From positions 223,353 through 287,352 of the forward strand of contig MZZL01000406.1 in NCBI GenBank assembly GCA_002749535.1: a stretch of DNA of 64,000 nt, in the 5' to 3' direction. Of this stretch, positions 37,240-46,345 are shown in pieces. Below the pieces are notes generated by a model. The model did no database searches. It saw only the letters and a program-made list of their open reading frames with translations, and was not told the DNA's origin. The position numbers and the translations under genes are program-made. Origin of the DNA: Apophysomyces variabilis. Lineage: Eukaryota; Mucoromycota; Mucoromycetes; Mucorales; Mucoraceae. How positions within the stretch are numbered: position 1 is the first letter of the stretch; each line of letters begins with the position of its first letter.

Positions 37240-37853
37240 TTACCACTTCATATCAGGATTCTTCTTGAAAGCCTCGTACATGTCGCGGTTAAAGAATGAA
37301 AGTTCAGTTTCGTTTTCTAAATTGACAAAGTTAATCACAACGATAACTCATGTGTCTGTTACCAATGCCGATCCAAGACAAGGTGGCAGACTCATCAGTA
37401 AGAATCAGCTTTTCGTCATCTTCCATGTTGATAATCAAGTTTTGTGTCTAATGGATACGCTATATTAGATCGATTGCTGACTTTACGATTCAATCTGACC
37501 TTATGACCATGCGCGACGGTGTAGAGCTTCAAAGTATCTGTCATTCGACCGTCAAACATTATGCGCTAGAACAAAAATGATTTACTTGCCAAAATCTACG
37601 TTGTGATATGGTTTCCATCCAGAAGTGGTACGGATTTCTATTTGAAACGTTCAGTCGGTACTTGATACACAGACGCTCCACAGATCGTACTTTCGCGGAC
37701 AAGCGATTTCAGTTCTCCAACCGTGGTATTGTCAAGATTTAAATGCTGTAACACTAAATTCTTGCATGTGCGGTATTCGAAAGACTTGATGCATCTCACC
37801 GTAATTGTAGCATCAGTGGAAGGTTTCGCGTGATTAGTCAAGACGTCTGCCAT
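37240..37853 (-). CDS. UPF0538 (DUF2340) protein, C2orf76-like
   Basis: Small conserved eukaryotic protein of unknown function, with a ubiquitin-like pattern. Five exons (37691-37853, 37600-37637, 37500-37565, 37363-37447, 37240-37316) join to 143 codons in phase. Matches to the family run along the whole length: TVRCIKSFEYRTCKNLVLQH, then LNLDNTTVGELKSLVRE, KIRTTSGWKPYHN, DTLKLYTVAHGHKTQNLII, NMEDDEKLILTDESATL, and the end WIGIENETELSFFNRDMY. The intron between the second and third exons would be only 34 nt (37566-37599); the splice is needed to keep phase and alignment, so either it is a very short intron or its donor lies slightly elsewhere. The first ATG before the conserved TVRCIKSF is used. 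Confidence 0.85.
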
Positions 37854-38247
37854 GGTTATTTTGTCGAAGAAACCTCGAGAAGCAGGAAGAAAAAAAAATT
37901 CGAAAGCGGAGTTGGAAATGAGAACTTCTTGTTTAAAGAAGTCAACTCTTTGCATTCTGCTGATCAAACCTAAAGATCATCGTAATGGTGAGAGGTATGC
38001 TATGGTAAAAGAAAGATGGGTAGAGAAAAACAAAATTGAAAGTACTGTTGTAACATACGCAATAATTTCTAGCGTTAGAGTTTCCTGTTTGACGTTTCAC
38101 GGTTGTTCTGCTTTTCATAATAGGTCCGTACTCCAGCTACATCAAGCTAGCAGCTACAAAGTGAAGATTCAAAATCAGATTAACCATAGCATAGTTCCAT
38201 TGTTGTTTTAGTGATAAGGCCAATGGCAGCTCATCAACCTCGAAACG

Positions 38248-40291
38248 TCAATAGTAAGTATGGATAATATTGGATTTTTTTACAAACAATAGATTATTTT
38301 TCAGATAGAATAGCTTGTGTTTATGATTGTGTTTCTCTGTCCTTCCACAAATCGAGTTTTTCACGGAATGCTTCCTTATGCCGACGTCGTACTCGCTCAT
38401 CAGTTGCGAAGTGGAAAGGCTATTACGTGCATACTTAGTAACTGTCTTTGGAAAGAAATCCCCATAATTTACCTTTACTTTGAGTGGCTGGTTCGGTCTT
38501 TGTCTCTTCGTCTTTGGCAAGTCCTCTGAAGAAGTGTGCTTTCGCTTCGGTCTCATTTCGGGAATACTCTTGTGCTCCGTCTTCTTTAGCTGTGTGGCCA
38601 GTGTGGGTTTACTATTTTTGCGGTCCGAATTTTGGGAAGATTGGGATTCAGATGGTTTTAAAGTATAGTTTCGGGGGGAAGGTACATGCTATTTCAACCA
38701 TTCAGTCACTTCTCCGACCTAAGCAAGTTCCCTTACATGATCATGAAGGTCGTTATGTCTTTGACTAAGAAACAATGAATGTCAGTCTCGTAAATCAAAT
38801 GACTTGTATGAAAATGTCGTTTTTCTCAACATTACCTCGATAATAATGATCGTTGGCGAGTCAAAAGCTTTGGGGACCTTGGTCGAGTTGTTCTGGGGGT
38901 TACGTTCCGCTGAGGAGGCTAATTCAACGTAAATAAAACCAACAAGCTGGAACCTTCCCGCTTACGGTTGATTCGCGTTTTTCAATCACCTTGGGTGAGG
39001 GCACTACGCCGTTTCCTAAGCCTTGTTCAAATAACTTGGTTCTTGCCGCAATCGAGATAAATACATCGTCTGGAGTCATCTCTCGACGAATCTCCTCCAC
39101 AGCATTTGTACGTGTGGTTACCTGAAATCTTGGCACTTTGGATGTGCCAACGCGTTTCTGCAGAATAATTTAACTTGATGAATCCACTTTACTAATACTT
39201 ACCTTAATTCCTCCCGTCCTTGTTAGACCGTGCTGTTGCTGCTGTTGTTCTCTGAGACGGCTCTTGTAAGATAAGGTTGATAACATGTAATGAGGTAATT
39301 CGCCCACTGGTCTATTGTTTCGTCGTGGATGCTGTGTTCGCGACGATTCAGAATGTTCTGACTTAGTTTCGTTGGTACGGTTGGAAAGAAGATCTGTACT
39401 GGTAGAAGTACGTAATTTGGATGCTGTGTGATGTATTATGGTGGCGTCAGGTGATTTATGTGTATACGACTTGTCACTTTTCGAATCAGTTACATTCTCG
39501 TTTAAACTGGTGTCGTGCGGGTCTTCATTCTGCTTTCCACGAGCCTCTTCGATAATTTTAGGTTGCGGTTCCCTATCATAGGAAGCTTTGCTAGCCCTAA
39601 TGGACGATGCTGTCATTAATTCGTTTGTGCCCACAGGGCTGCTGGTGCTTTTCATTGTTCGGCCGAATGTTTCTGTGGTAGCAGTGCTGCTCCTGTGTAG
39701 CTCGGAGTCAAGACGATCTTCGTTGCCTAGGTACGAATCATTTCCCGCTTTCTCTTTTCTTGATTCCACATTCAGGGAAGATTTTATTTCTGATGATCTG
39801 CGAGCCGATGCAGGCGAGCTCTTATCCACATCAGATCCACTTGTATTTCTGACCGTTCTTTCACGTGATGTCCCAGCTTCTACAGCAGAGCTGTAAAAGT
39901 TTCTGTCTTTCCTAGTGTACGAGGTTGTGGCAATATGGTTATGAACTGCAGGACTATACAGAGTTTTTACAGCTCGGTCATAAATCGAAGTGTTGGCGGC
40001 AGGGCTTTTGTCAGGTTCCGGACTAGCTGGGCTTTTAGTTTCTCTTCTCTGATTAGAAAAAATAGTTGAACGCGATCTGTCGTCGATAGGCGTGCTCATA
40101 TGTAGATTCTCAGGTGGCGATTCGCGGATGATTGACCGATATCGTTCCATGTACCTGGTGGGATAGCGTGAGGGACTATCACCGTCAAAGAGTGTCATCG
40201 GGCTAGAATTAGCTGGGCTGTAGCCTCTATAGGATGCATCACGACTTCCACTGCGGTTTCGCACATCTGTAGGGGACTGGAGTTCGTTCAT
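38248..40291 (-). CDS. Hypothetical Ser/Arg-rich disordered protein
   Basis: Not recognised. Five exons (39203-40291, 38966-39157, 38836-38918, 38737-38764, 38248-38688) join to 611 codons with consistent phases. The first 350 residues are low complexity (S, R, T, D, N), with SP/TP motifs such as SPANSSP and SRYPTRYMERYRS that look like kinase sites. The second exon encodes the only segment that looks folded (PRFQVTTRTNAVEEIRREM, TPDDVFISIAARTKLFEQGL). The C-terminus is basic, with a nuclear-localisation-like RPKRKHTSSEDLPKTKRQRP. The last exon may contain a further intron, since a GTAAAG donor lies at the LKVKVNY junction; the C-terminal 80 residues are therefore uncertain. I chose the ATG that begins MNELQSPTD; an earlier in-frame ATG would add an F-rich stretch that is probably 5' UTR. 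Confidence 0.6.
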
Positions 40292-41010
40292 GAGCAATAA
40301 TACGGAGCAGAAGAAAAAAAAAAAGGATAAGGAGGTGAATGTTACACGCGTCAATGAACACGGCTGTTGACTGAGTTTTCGCCTGGCTACTGTGCATGTG
40401 ATTGGCTATTCCCATGCTTCTGTCCTGAATTTTTTTAATTCCTCATGTTGAACTTTTCGAGCAAGATTTCTTCTATTGCTGAGAGCTATGTTGACTTACG
40501 GGATATTACAGAAACATCAATATGTAGATTTGGATCAGGAATATATATTCAGAATATCCAAGACGAAATTAACCGAGTAATGAAGGCAGCGGTTAATATA
40601 GGAAAATTGTCTAGAAGCTTTGTCGGATCCGTTGATGCCCTCTTACTTTTGAGGCAGCAAATGGTTACAACTTTTTGCTAGGTGATATAGTAATTTGATC
40701 CTGCTGATCGAACACCAAATTCATCTACAAATAGTACTGGGAGAAGCCACCGTTCTCATCGTATATATATATATATGACTTTGCGTAATACCCATGTCAC
40801 AGTTGTGGGAAAGCCACTGCTGCAAGGGGAGTAATTCTAAACGGGCTAACATCTGTGGTACTCGTTCCTACCTTTGATGCGGCAATAGATGGAGAATTTA
40901 GTTCGCAACACCAGATGGCTTGATTCATTCGCGTTAATCAAAGGATGAATAATTTACCGCGTCTTTTTCTTTTTCGCGAGCCAATTCCCAGGGTTGCCTT
41001 TTGAGTGATC
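40292..41010. promoter_or_regulatory. Divergent promoter region with AT microsatellite
   Basis: Lies between the start of the minus-strand Ser/Arg-rich gene and the start of COQ2. A (TA)n run sits near 40761-40775. A 78-codon frame at 40445-40681 has no support. Confidence 0.5.
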
Positions 41011-42283
41011 ATGTCAGCCGCATTCTTTGCAACTTGTCGATATGCCAACACTCTGCAACGTACGCAGGGATTTCGTAGATTGTCAGTGCTGAATACAGCT
41101 TCCCTACGATGGAATAAAGCAACTAAGGCGGCTGTCGTAAGACCATTGCTCCAACAAAACACAACACCAGCCAAGTCCGTCGCAATTACTGCATACCAGA
41201 AAGCATGGACTTCCTCCACAACTGCCATTACAACAGAGGAATCAAAGAGACCCGTATACAATAATTGGATCGATAAACTGCCTGCAAAGGTTGCTCCATA
41301 CGTGTATTTGCTCCGGCTAGATAAACCGATCGGCACCTGGTTGTTATACTGGCCCTGTGGTAAATACAATGACGGACAAAATAGTCAATAGCTTGCTGAA
41401 TTCGTTTTTCTCTCTCCCAGTTTGGAGCATTTCTATGGCAGCCTTTCACGATAGCATCCCTCTCACTCAGACCGCATCGATGTTGGGTCTGTTTGGCCTG
41501 GGTGCACTCACCATGCGTGGTGCAGGATGTACGATCAACGATCTTTGGGATCGTGATATTGATAATAAGGTTTATTCGTTATTCTAACCAGCAGTTTACT
41601 CATCAGCAACTAAATAGGTGGAGCGAACCAAGGTGCGCCCTATTGCTGCTGGTGTAATCACTCCTAAAGCAGGAATCGCGTTTCTTGCGGGGCAACTGAC
41701 CGTTGGCCTCGGGATATTGACGCAACTTAACATGTACAGCATTTTACTTGGTGCATCGTCCTTATCACTAGTTGTCACTTACCCACTAATGAAACGCGTA
41801 ACATATTGGCCACAGGTTGTGCTTGGTTTAGCATTCAACTGGGGAGCATTGCTTGGTTGGTCTGCCATGACTGGCTCTTTGGATCTTACAGTTGCAGGTC
41901 CGTTGTATGCTGGCGGAGTCGCTTGGACCTTAGTTTATGACACGATCTATGCTCATCAAGACAAAAAGGACGATGTCAAAGTCGGAGTCAAATCTACTGC
42001 ACTTCGTTTTGGAGATAAGACGTCCCAATGGCTCACTGGTTTCTCAGCGACATTTGTGTCTATGACTGCATTGGCAGGATATATGAATGGCCAAGGTTTG
42101 CCATTCTATGCTTTGAGTGTGGCTGGTACAGCAGCTCATCTAGCATGGCAACTCCGCACAGTCAAGTACGATCAGCCTGCGGACTGTTGGGCTAAATTCA
42201 AAAGCAATACTTGGACGGGCGCTCTGCTATGGTCTGGTATTGTTGCTGATGCAGCATGGTCCGCATCTCACCTCACTGCCTAA
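41011..42283 (+). CDS. COQ2: 4-hydroxybenzoate polyprenyltransferase, mitochondrial
   Basis: Joins the polyprenyl chain to 4-hydroxybenzoate in ubiquinone synthesis, in the mitochondrial inner membrane. Three exons (41011-41359, 41421-41569, 41618-42283) join to 388 codons in phase. A basic/serine-rich N-terminus (about 85 residues) looks like a mitochondrial presequence. UbiA-family motifs follow: [18 protein letters not shown], the first aspartate motif [19 protein letters not shown] (Mg-diphosphate binding), the second aspartate motif [13 protein letters not shown], and hydrophobic segments between them, about eight to nine in all. The second intron cuts just after the [11 protein letters not shown] motif. 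The ATG at 41011 is chosen because it starts a typical presequence; an upstream GTG in frame is not a likely start. Confidence 0.96.
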
Positions 42284-42700
42284 AAATACCTCCTATAGAA
42301 TTTTTCTTTGCTTCTTGTAGAACGAGAGTAATGCCTTAGAATGCGTATTTTTCGTAACTTGTAGTTGTTAGAATAATATAAAACGATAACCTTTATGTTG
42401 CTTGAGAGAAAACTACTCGCGGTATGGCAACCGTTGTTTGAACTGGCTTCTTAGTGCGCTTACGACGTTGATACCGCTAGTGAGTGGAACAGACAGCACC
42501 GATACATCGAAAATCAAGAGAATGCTAAATAAGCGAGGCTTAGAAGGCGATGATGGTTTAATTTTTATTTTACTGATATTTCATGCTAGTCTAAAATAAA
42601 ATTTTGCCTCCGTGGAAGGACCAAGTTTGCGCTAGAGTAAAACAATATGCGCCATTAGTTGATGTCTTATGCAGACAGTATATTTTACTTACATCAACTT
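42284..42700. other. COQ2 3' region
   Basis: AT-rich 3' flank with AATATAAAA-like sequence near 42375. A 65-codon open frame at 42402 has no support. Confidence 0.4.
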
Positions 42701-42829
42701 GATTCTCTAGTAGACGCAAAATTCATTCAAGTAGCGTGAACATAATTCATGGTTAGTAAATGAGATGATATGATGTCTTCTTACTTATCCCCGAAGGGTA
42801 ATTGCAACGCATGGAGCGGAACGCTGCGC

Positions 42830-43243
42830 ACAAAATCCAGAATGGCCGACGGTATGTAAAGAATACTTTAAAGAAACAATTAATTGGTGAAGAGGAAAGG
42901 CCAGAAGGAGCTATAGATGGAAAAAGATGTTGTCAGTATGCAATTGTTGATTCAATAAAAAATAAACTTACAGACACGGTATCCCCATCCAGGGGGTACA
43001 CTCCGTTAGAAGGCGCTGACGCCCATCCTGGAAAGAGAGAAAGGAAGAGAAGAAAAGTGGTAGCGGGACGGCCATAGAGGGCGTAGGCACCTCGATCGCA
43101 TCGACCATGAGAAAAGTATCAAACATGAAGTGAGTATCGGTCGAACAGTGCAATTCCAAGTTTCTATACTTACCGACAGGGGAGGAGTTCTGGCGAAAGA
43201 GAAAAGAAGTCCAAAGAATAAAAGAAAGCGATAACAATTTCAC
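42830..43243 (-). CDS. Possible small secreted protein gene (weak)
   Basis: A minus-strand ATG at 43243 opens a hydrophobic signal-like start (MKLLSLSFILWTSFLF) followed by polar residues, then a strong GTAAGTATAG donor near 43173. Downstream on the same strand are further donor/acceptor pairs: a pyrimidine-rich acceptor near 43031 and a GTAAGTTT donor near 42972. They would join short segments such as WASAPSNGVYPLDGDTVS. The full exon chain was not resolved and no family is recognised, so this is only a candidate secreted or cell-wall protein. The cluster of good splice sites is the main reason to list it. Confidence 0.3.
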
Positions 43244-43391
43244 ACATATTTATAAAGGAGCGTATATGAAACATCGTCATGATGTCTTACAATTGCTAGC
43301 ATACTCAAGTAAAGTAAGGAGAGTTTAACAAACAACATTTAACGTGTCAATTTTCGAAGGAATAACACCATTTCAATACTAATCATTAATC

Positions 43392-43700
43392 TTAAAAGTT
43401 GTTTTGGGGTACGAACGATCTATTGATCTGAGTATTTTCTCTTAGTACTCCTGAGAAGTGACAGAAAACAAAATATGTACGTATGTGCACGAAGAAACCC
43501 TGGAGATACCTGATGGTACTACATGAACCTGAACGCTCGCAATCAGGGCACAATTTTTCGGTATCTAACAGGGTATTCCCCAGGCCGCCATTGAATACAG
43601 TGTTTGTGCTACGGATGGAATAGAAAAAGTGATATGAGGGCAGCAGACAGTATGTGCAAGGAACTGTTTTTAACGCTTGTGAAAGATCAATCACCTCCAT
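43392..43700 (-). CDS. Possible small zinc-ribbon-like protein (weak)
   Basis: A 102-codon frame begins MEVIDLSQALKTVPCTYCLL and contains two CxxC pairs about 39 residues apart (CTYC and CPDC). That spacing could make a zinc ribbon. No family match is apparent, the second half (FFVHIRTYFVFCHFSGV) looks non-coding, and a splice may occur after CPDCERS. Listed as a candidate only. Confidence 0.25.
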   Translation of the reverse strand: MEVIDLSQALKTVPCTYCLLPSYHFFYSIRSTNTVFNGGLGNTLLDTEKLCPDCERSGSCSTIRYLQGFFVHIRTYFVFCHFSGVLRENTQINRSFVPQNNF

Positions 43701-44640
43701 TATATGTCCTTCGTTCTTTTTTATACAAGCTTAATTTTAGTCTATCCCGGTAAATAATAATATATAGAAGGCCTTTTCTTAACTATCCATGTAAAAGAGT
43801 TTAAGAATATGCTTGCAGTAGATTGTTACAATAGCTTGTTTCAAGGTCTGGATAAACAAGGCAAAGCAGGATGTGGAGAAGCAAAGGAAGGGAAGATAAA
43901 AGATGTTGGAGGGGTAGAGTAACCAAAGTTATATTTTGCCGTAAGAGGGGGACGCTTTGCTGAACACACGATGGGTAGCCAACTTTGAAGAATGCTTTGT
44001 GACAGCTCTCCAGACTGATTCTGAGAAGAGGGGAAGCAACGTCGGTTCAAGAAGTGTCTCGGGTAGCGATAAATGAATCAACTCAATGCAATTATGATTG
44101 CGTTCATTGAGCATAATAAGTTAACTTTTGTGGTTTACTGTCTTTGTCGTACTCGTTCTTATACTTGTATAAGGTATCTCGAACCGGCAAATTTATCATA
44201 CTAAATTTCAGGACAAGTTTGTCCAAGGAAACGTTTATTTGTCTTTGCTACAAGCGAGGATGATGGCATGTTGCTCAAAAGTAAGCACAGACCACTTTCT
44301 AGAGATAGTACGTGCGCTGGTTGCTATAGCCATGATGTTCATCAATAAAACAAAACAAACAGTAGAAAGATAAAGTATTTCCTATTTTGAATGCAAACAT
44401 TTCCTTATGTCCAGAGAGCTCGTGGCAGATATGAAAGCGCAAATAAACTCTCTCAATATTTACTACTTGCTTCTTCGCAGACAAACTGTTTCAAGACAAC
44501 ATGTATTAAGAGAGATGCAATAAGAAGAAATGGATGAATAATATATTGAAATATTTATTGACATGACTGATTGAATATGCAACTGAAGAATGAAAGGGTA
44601 TCCTGGCTAATCTACAACTACCCTACGACTACCATGTTTG
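43701..44640. other. Intergenic region
   Basis: AT-rich with short frames on the minus strand (43841-44114) that overlap in different phases and have no support. Confidence 0.4.
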
Positions 44641-45640
44641 ACGGGAACGCGCCCCTACCAAGCTCAAACCCGTCCGCCAGCCGATCCTTAGGACGCGGGA
44701 ATCTTTTGAAGCACTGCATAACTCCACTAGTGCACACCACTACAACACAGAATTCAAAAATGCATTGTGTTAACTGGTTACCTTGACGTGGAGCTAGCCA
44801 TGTCCCAAAAGACTCCCTGCCGGCTCCTAGGAGCCGGTGTCCCAAAGATCCCGCACAGCCAGCTCCCGATAGAGGAGCTGACCAGTCATGATGACCAAGC
44901 CAGGTCACCATGACCTTGCACCAGCCGGCTTCTCCGGGATCCCAGAGAAACTAGTTGGTGACAAGGATCAAGACAAACGCAAGCCATGAAGCACAGACAG
45001 GACTTACAGCCGATCCGCCAAGGTGTCACCGCGCACCTTCCTTTGTATGTGTCTGCCGAGGGCCTCTACAAAAAATAAAAAAGGGTTAAGATCTGATACA
45101 GTGTGGATGCCTGTTTTTGTTGTGGTATCCACACTCTATCAAACCTGATAATCATAACGAAGCATTAGTATAAAGCTTTAAGACTGTCAATATCGATTTA
45201 CCTTTACATGTTGTTGCTATACTGTATGCCCAGAGACACATACGAAGGTGAGGCAACACCAGCAGCGAAAAGGCGGCCTGCCGTGCTTCGACTTGCGTTG
45301 TCTGATCCTGCTAGCTTCCAGGTCTTCGCTCGGTCGAGGTTAGTTCACTACCCTAGTTCCGATCAAGCCTTAGGGCTCAGGGCCTAAAGACCTGACCCTA
45401 GGCCCAGATACATGCCATACCATAGCCCATACCATAGGACCGTTCCATAGACCTGTAACCCTTTGGCCCGGACCCTAAAGGCTTGGTGTCAAACCTTCCC
45501 AACGAGTGTCAGGAAAGTTTGGCTCGGAACCAGGACAAGGAAGCCGCCAACGTGTTCGCCATAGGGGTTCCATGTCGCCAGGAAACCAGATAGAGGGAGA
45601 AGGAGAGAGAGAGTGACAAGGATGGGCAACAGTACAAATG
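44641..45640. other. GC-richer, palindrome-containing stretch, possible retroelement remnant
   Basis: About 1 kb whose composition differs from both flanks: many CCTAG, GGACC and CCGG words and few A/T runs. It holds an 18-bp perfect palindrome (44820-44837), a 14-bp stem-loop with one mismatch (45095-45108 and 45127-45140), and short repeated phrases such as CCATACCATAG and CCCATACCATAGG near 45415-45440. No open frame has protein similarity. It could be an LTR or other transposon fragment, but no terminal repeats or target duplication could be identified by eye. Confidence 0.4.
44820..44837. repeat. Perfect 18-bp palindrome flanked by TGTCCCAAA direct repeats
   Basis: CCGGCTCCTAGGAGCCGG reads the same on both strands. 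TGTCCCAAA occurs at 44801 and again at 44838, on either side of it. A strong hairpin or a dimeric protein site is possible. Confidence 0.85.
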
Positions 45641-45741
45641 GCTTGTTTGTCTTGGAGAGTGTTCTTTGGAATAGTTTGTTTTCTTTCGTCTTCACTTTCT
45701 TGTCCGTAACTTTGTCCTTTTTGAATATCTTTGAACCCATC

Positions 45742-45861
45742 CTTGCGCTTGCTTGCGGGTCTTGTCTTCACCGGATCGAATTGCGGCATTACTGCTTGCG
45801 CTTGCTTGCGGGTCTTGTCTTCACCGGATCGAATTGCGGCATTACTGCTTGCGCTTGTTTC
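45742..45861 (+). repeat. 53-bp tandem repeat, two full copies plus part of a third
   Basis: The unit starts CTTGCGCTTGCTTGCGGGTC and runs through CACCGGATCGAATTGCGGC to ATTACTG. The starts are at 45742, 45795 and 45848, a constant period of 53. The two full copies look identical, so the duplication is recent. Confidence 0.9.
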
Positions 45862-45999
45862 TTGTCTTTTCTATTTGCTTGTTTGTCGTATTTTGTCTTG
45901 GCTTCTTCTTTCTTTTCTGTTTTTTATTTTTATCTTTTTTTCTTGAGGTTTCTCTTTGTGCTTTTTTCTTTTCTTTTTTTTTTTTTAGGTGGGGGTTTT

Positions 46000-46189
46000 N
46001 NNNNNNNNNNNNNNNNNNNNNNNNNNNNNNNNNNNNNNNNNNNNNNNNNNNNNNNNNNNNNNNNNNNNNNNNNNNNNNNNNNNNNNNNNNNNNNNNNNNN
46101 NNNNNNNNNNNNNNNNNNNNNNNNNNNNNNNNNNNNNNNNNNNNNNNNNNNNNNNNNNNNNNNNNNNNNNNNNNNNNNNNNNNNNNNNN
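46000..46189. other. Assembly gap (190 N)
   Basis: All bases are N. Both edges carry the same phrase, poly-T followed by AGGTGGG, so the gap probably hides a low-complexity or tandem T/G tract. Confidence 0.98.
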
Positions 46190-46345
46190 TTTTTTTTTTT
46201 TTTTTTTTTTTTTAGGTGGGAGGTTCTCTTTTTTTTCCTATTGGGAGGTCTTTTTCTTCCTTTTTTGGGGGAATGTCTTTTTTTTTTTCTTTCTTTTGTG
46301 GGGGGTCTTTTTTTCTTTGTGGGGTTTCTTCCTTTTTGCCTGCTT
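46190..46345. repeat. T-run / G-run low-complexity tract
   Basis: Alternating runs of T (6-23) and G (3-6) on the plus strand, such as TAGGTGGGAGG, TTGGGGGAATG and TGTGGGGGGTC. The strand bias is extreme. Enough G-runs are present for a G-quadruplex. Confidence 0.8.
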
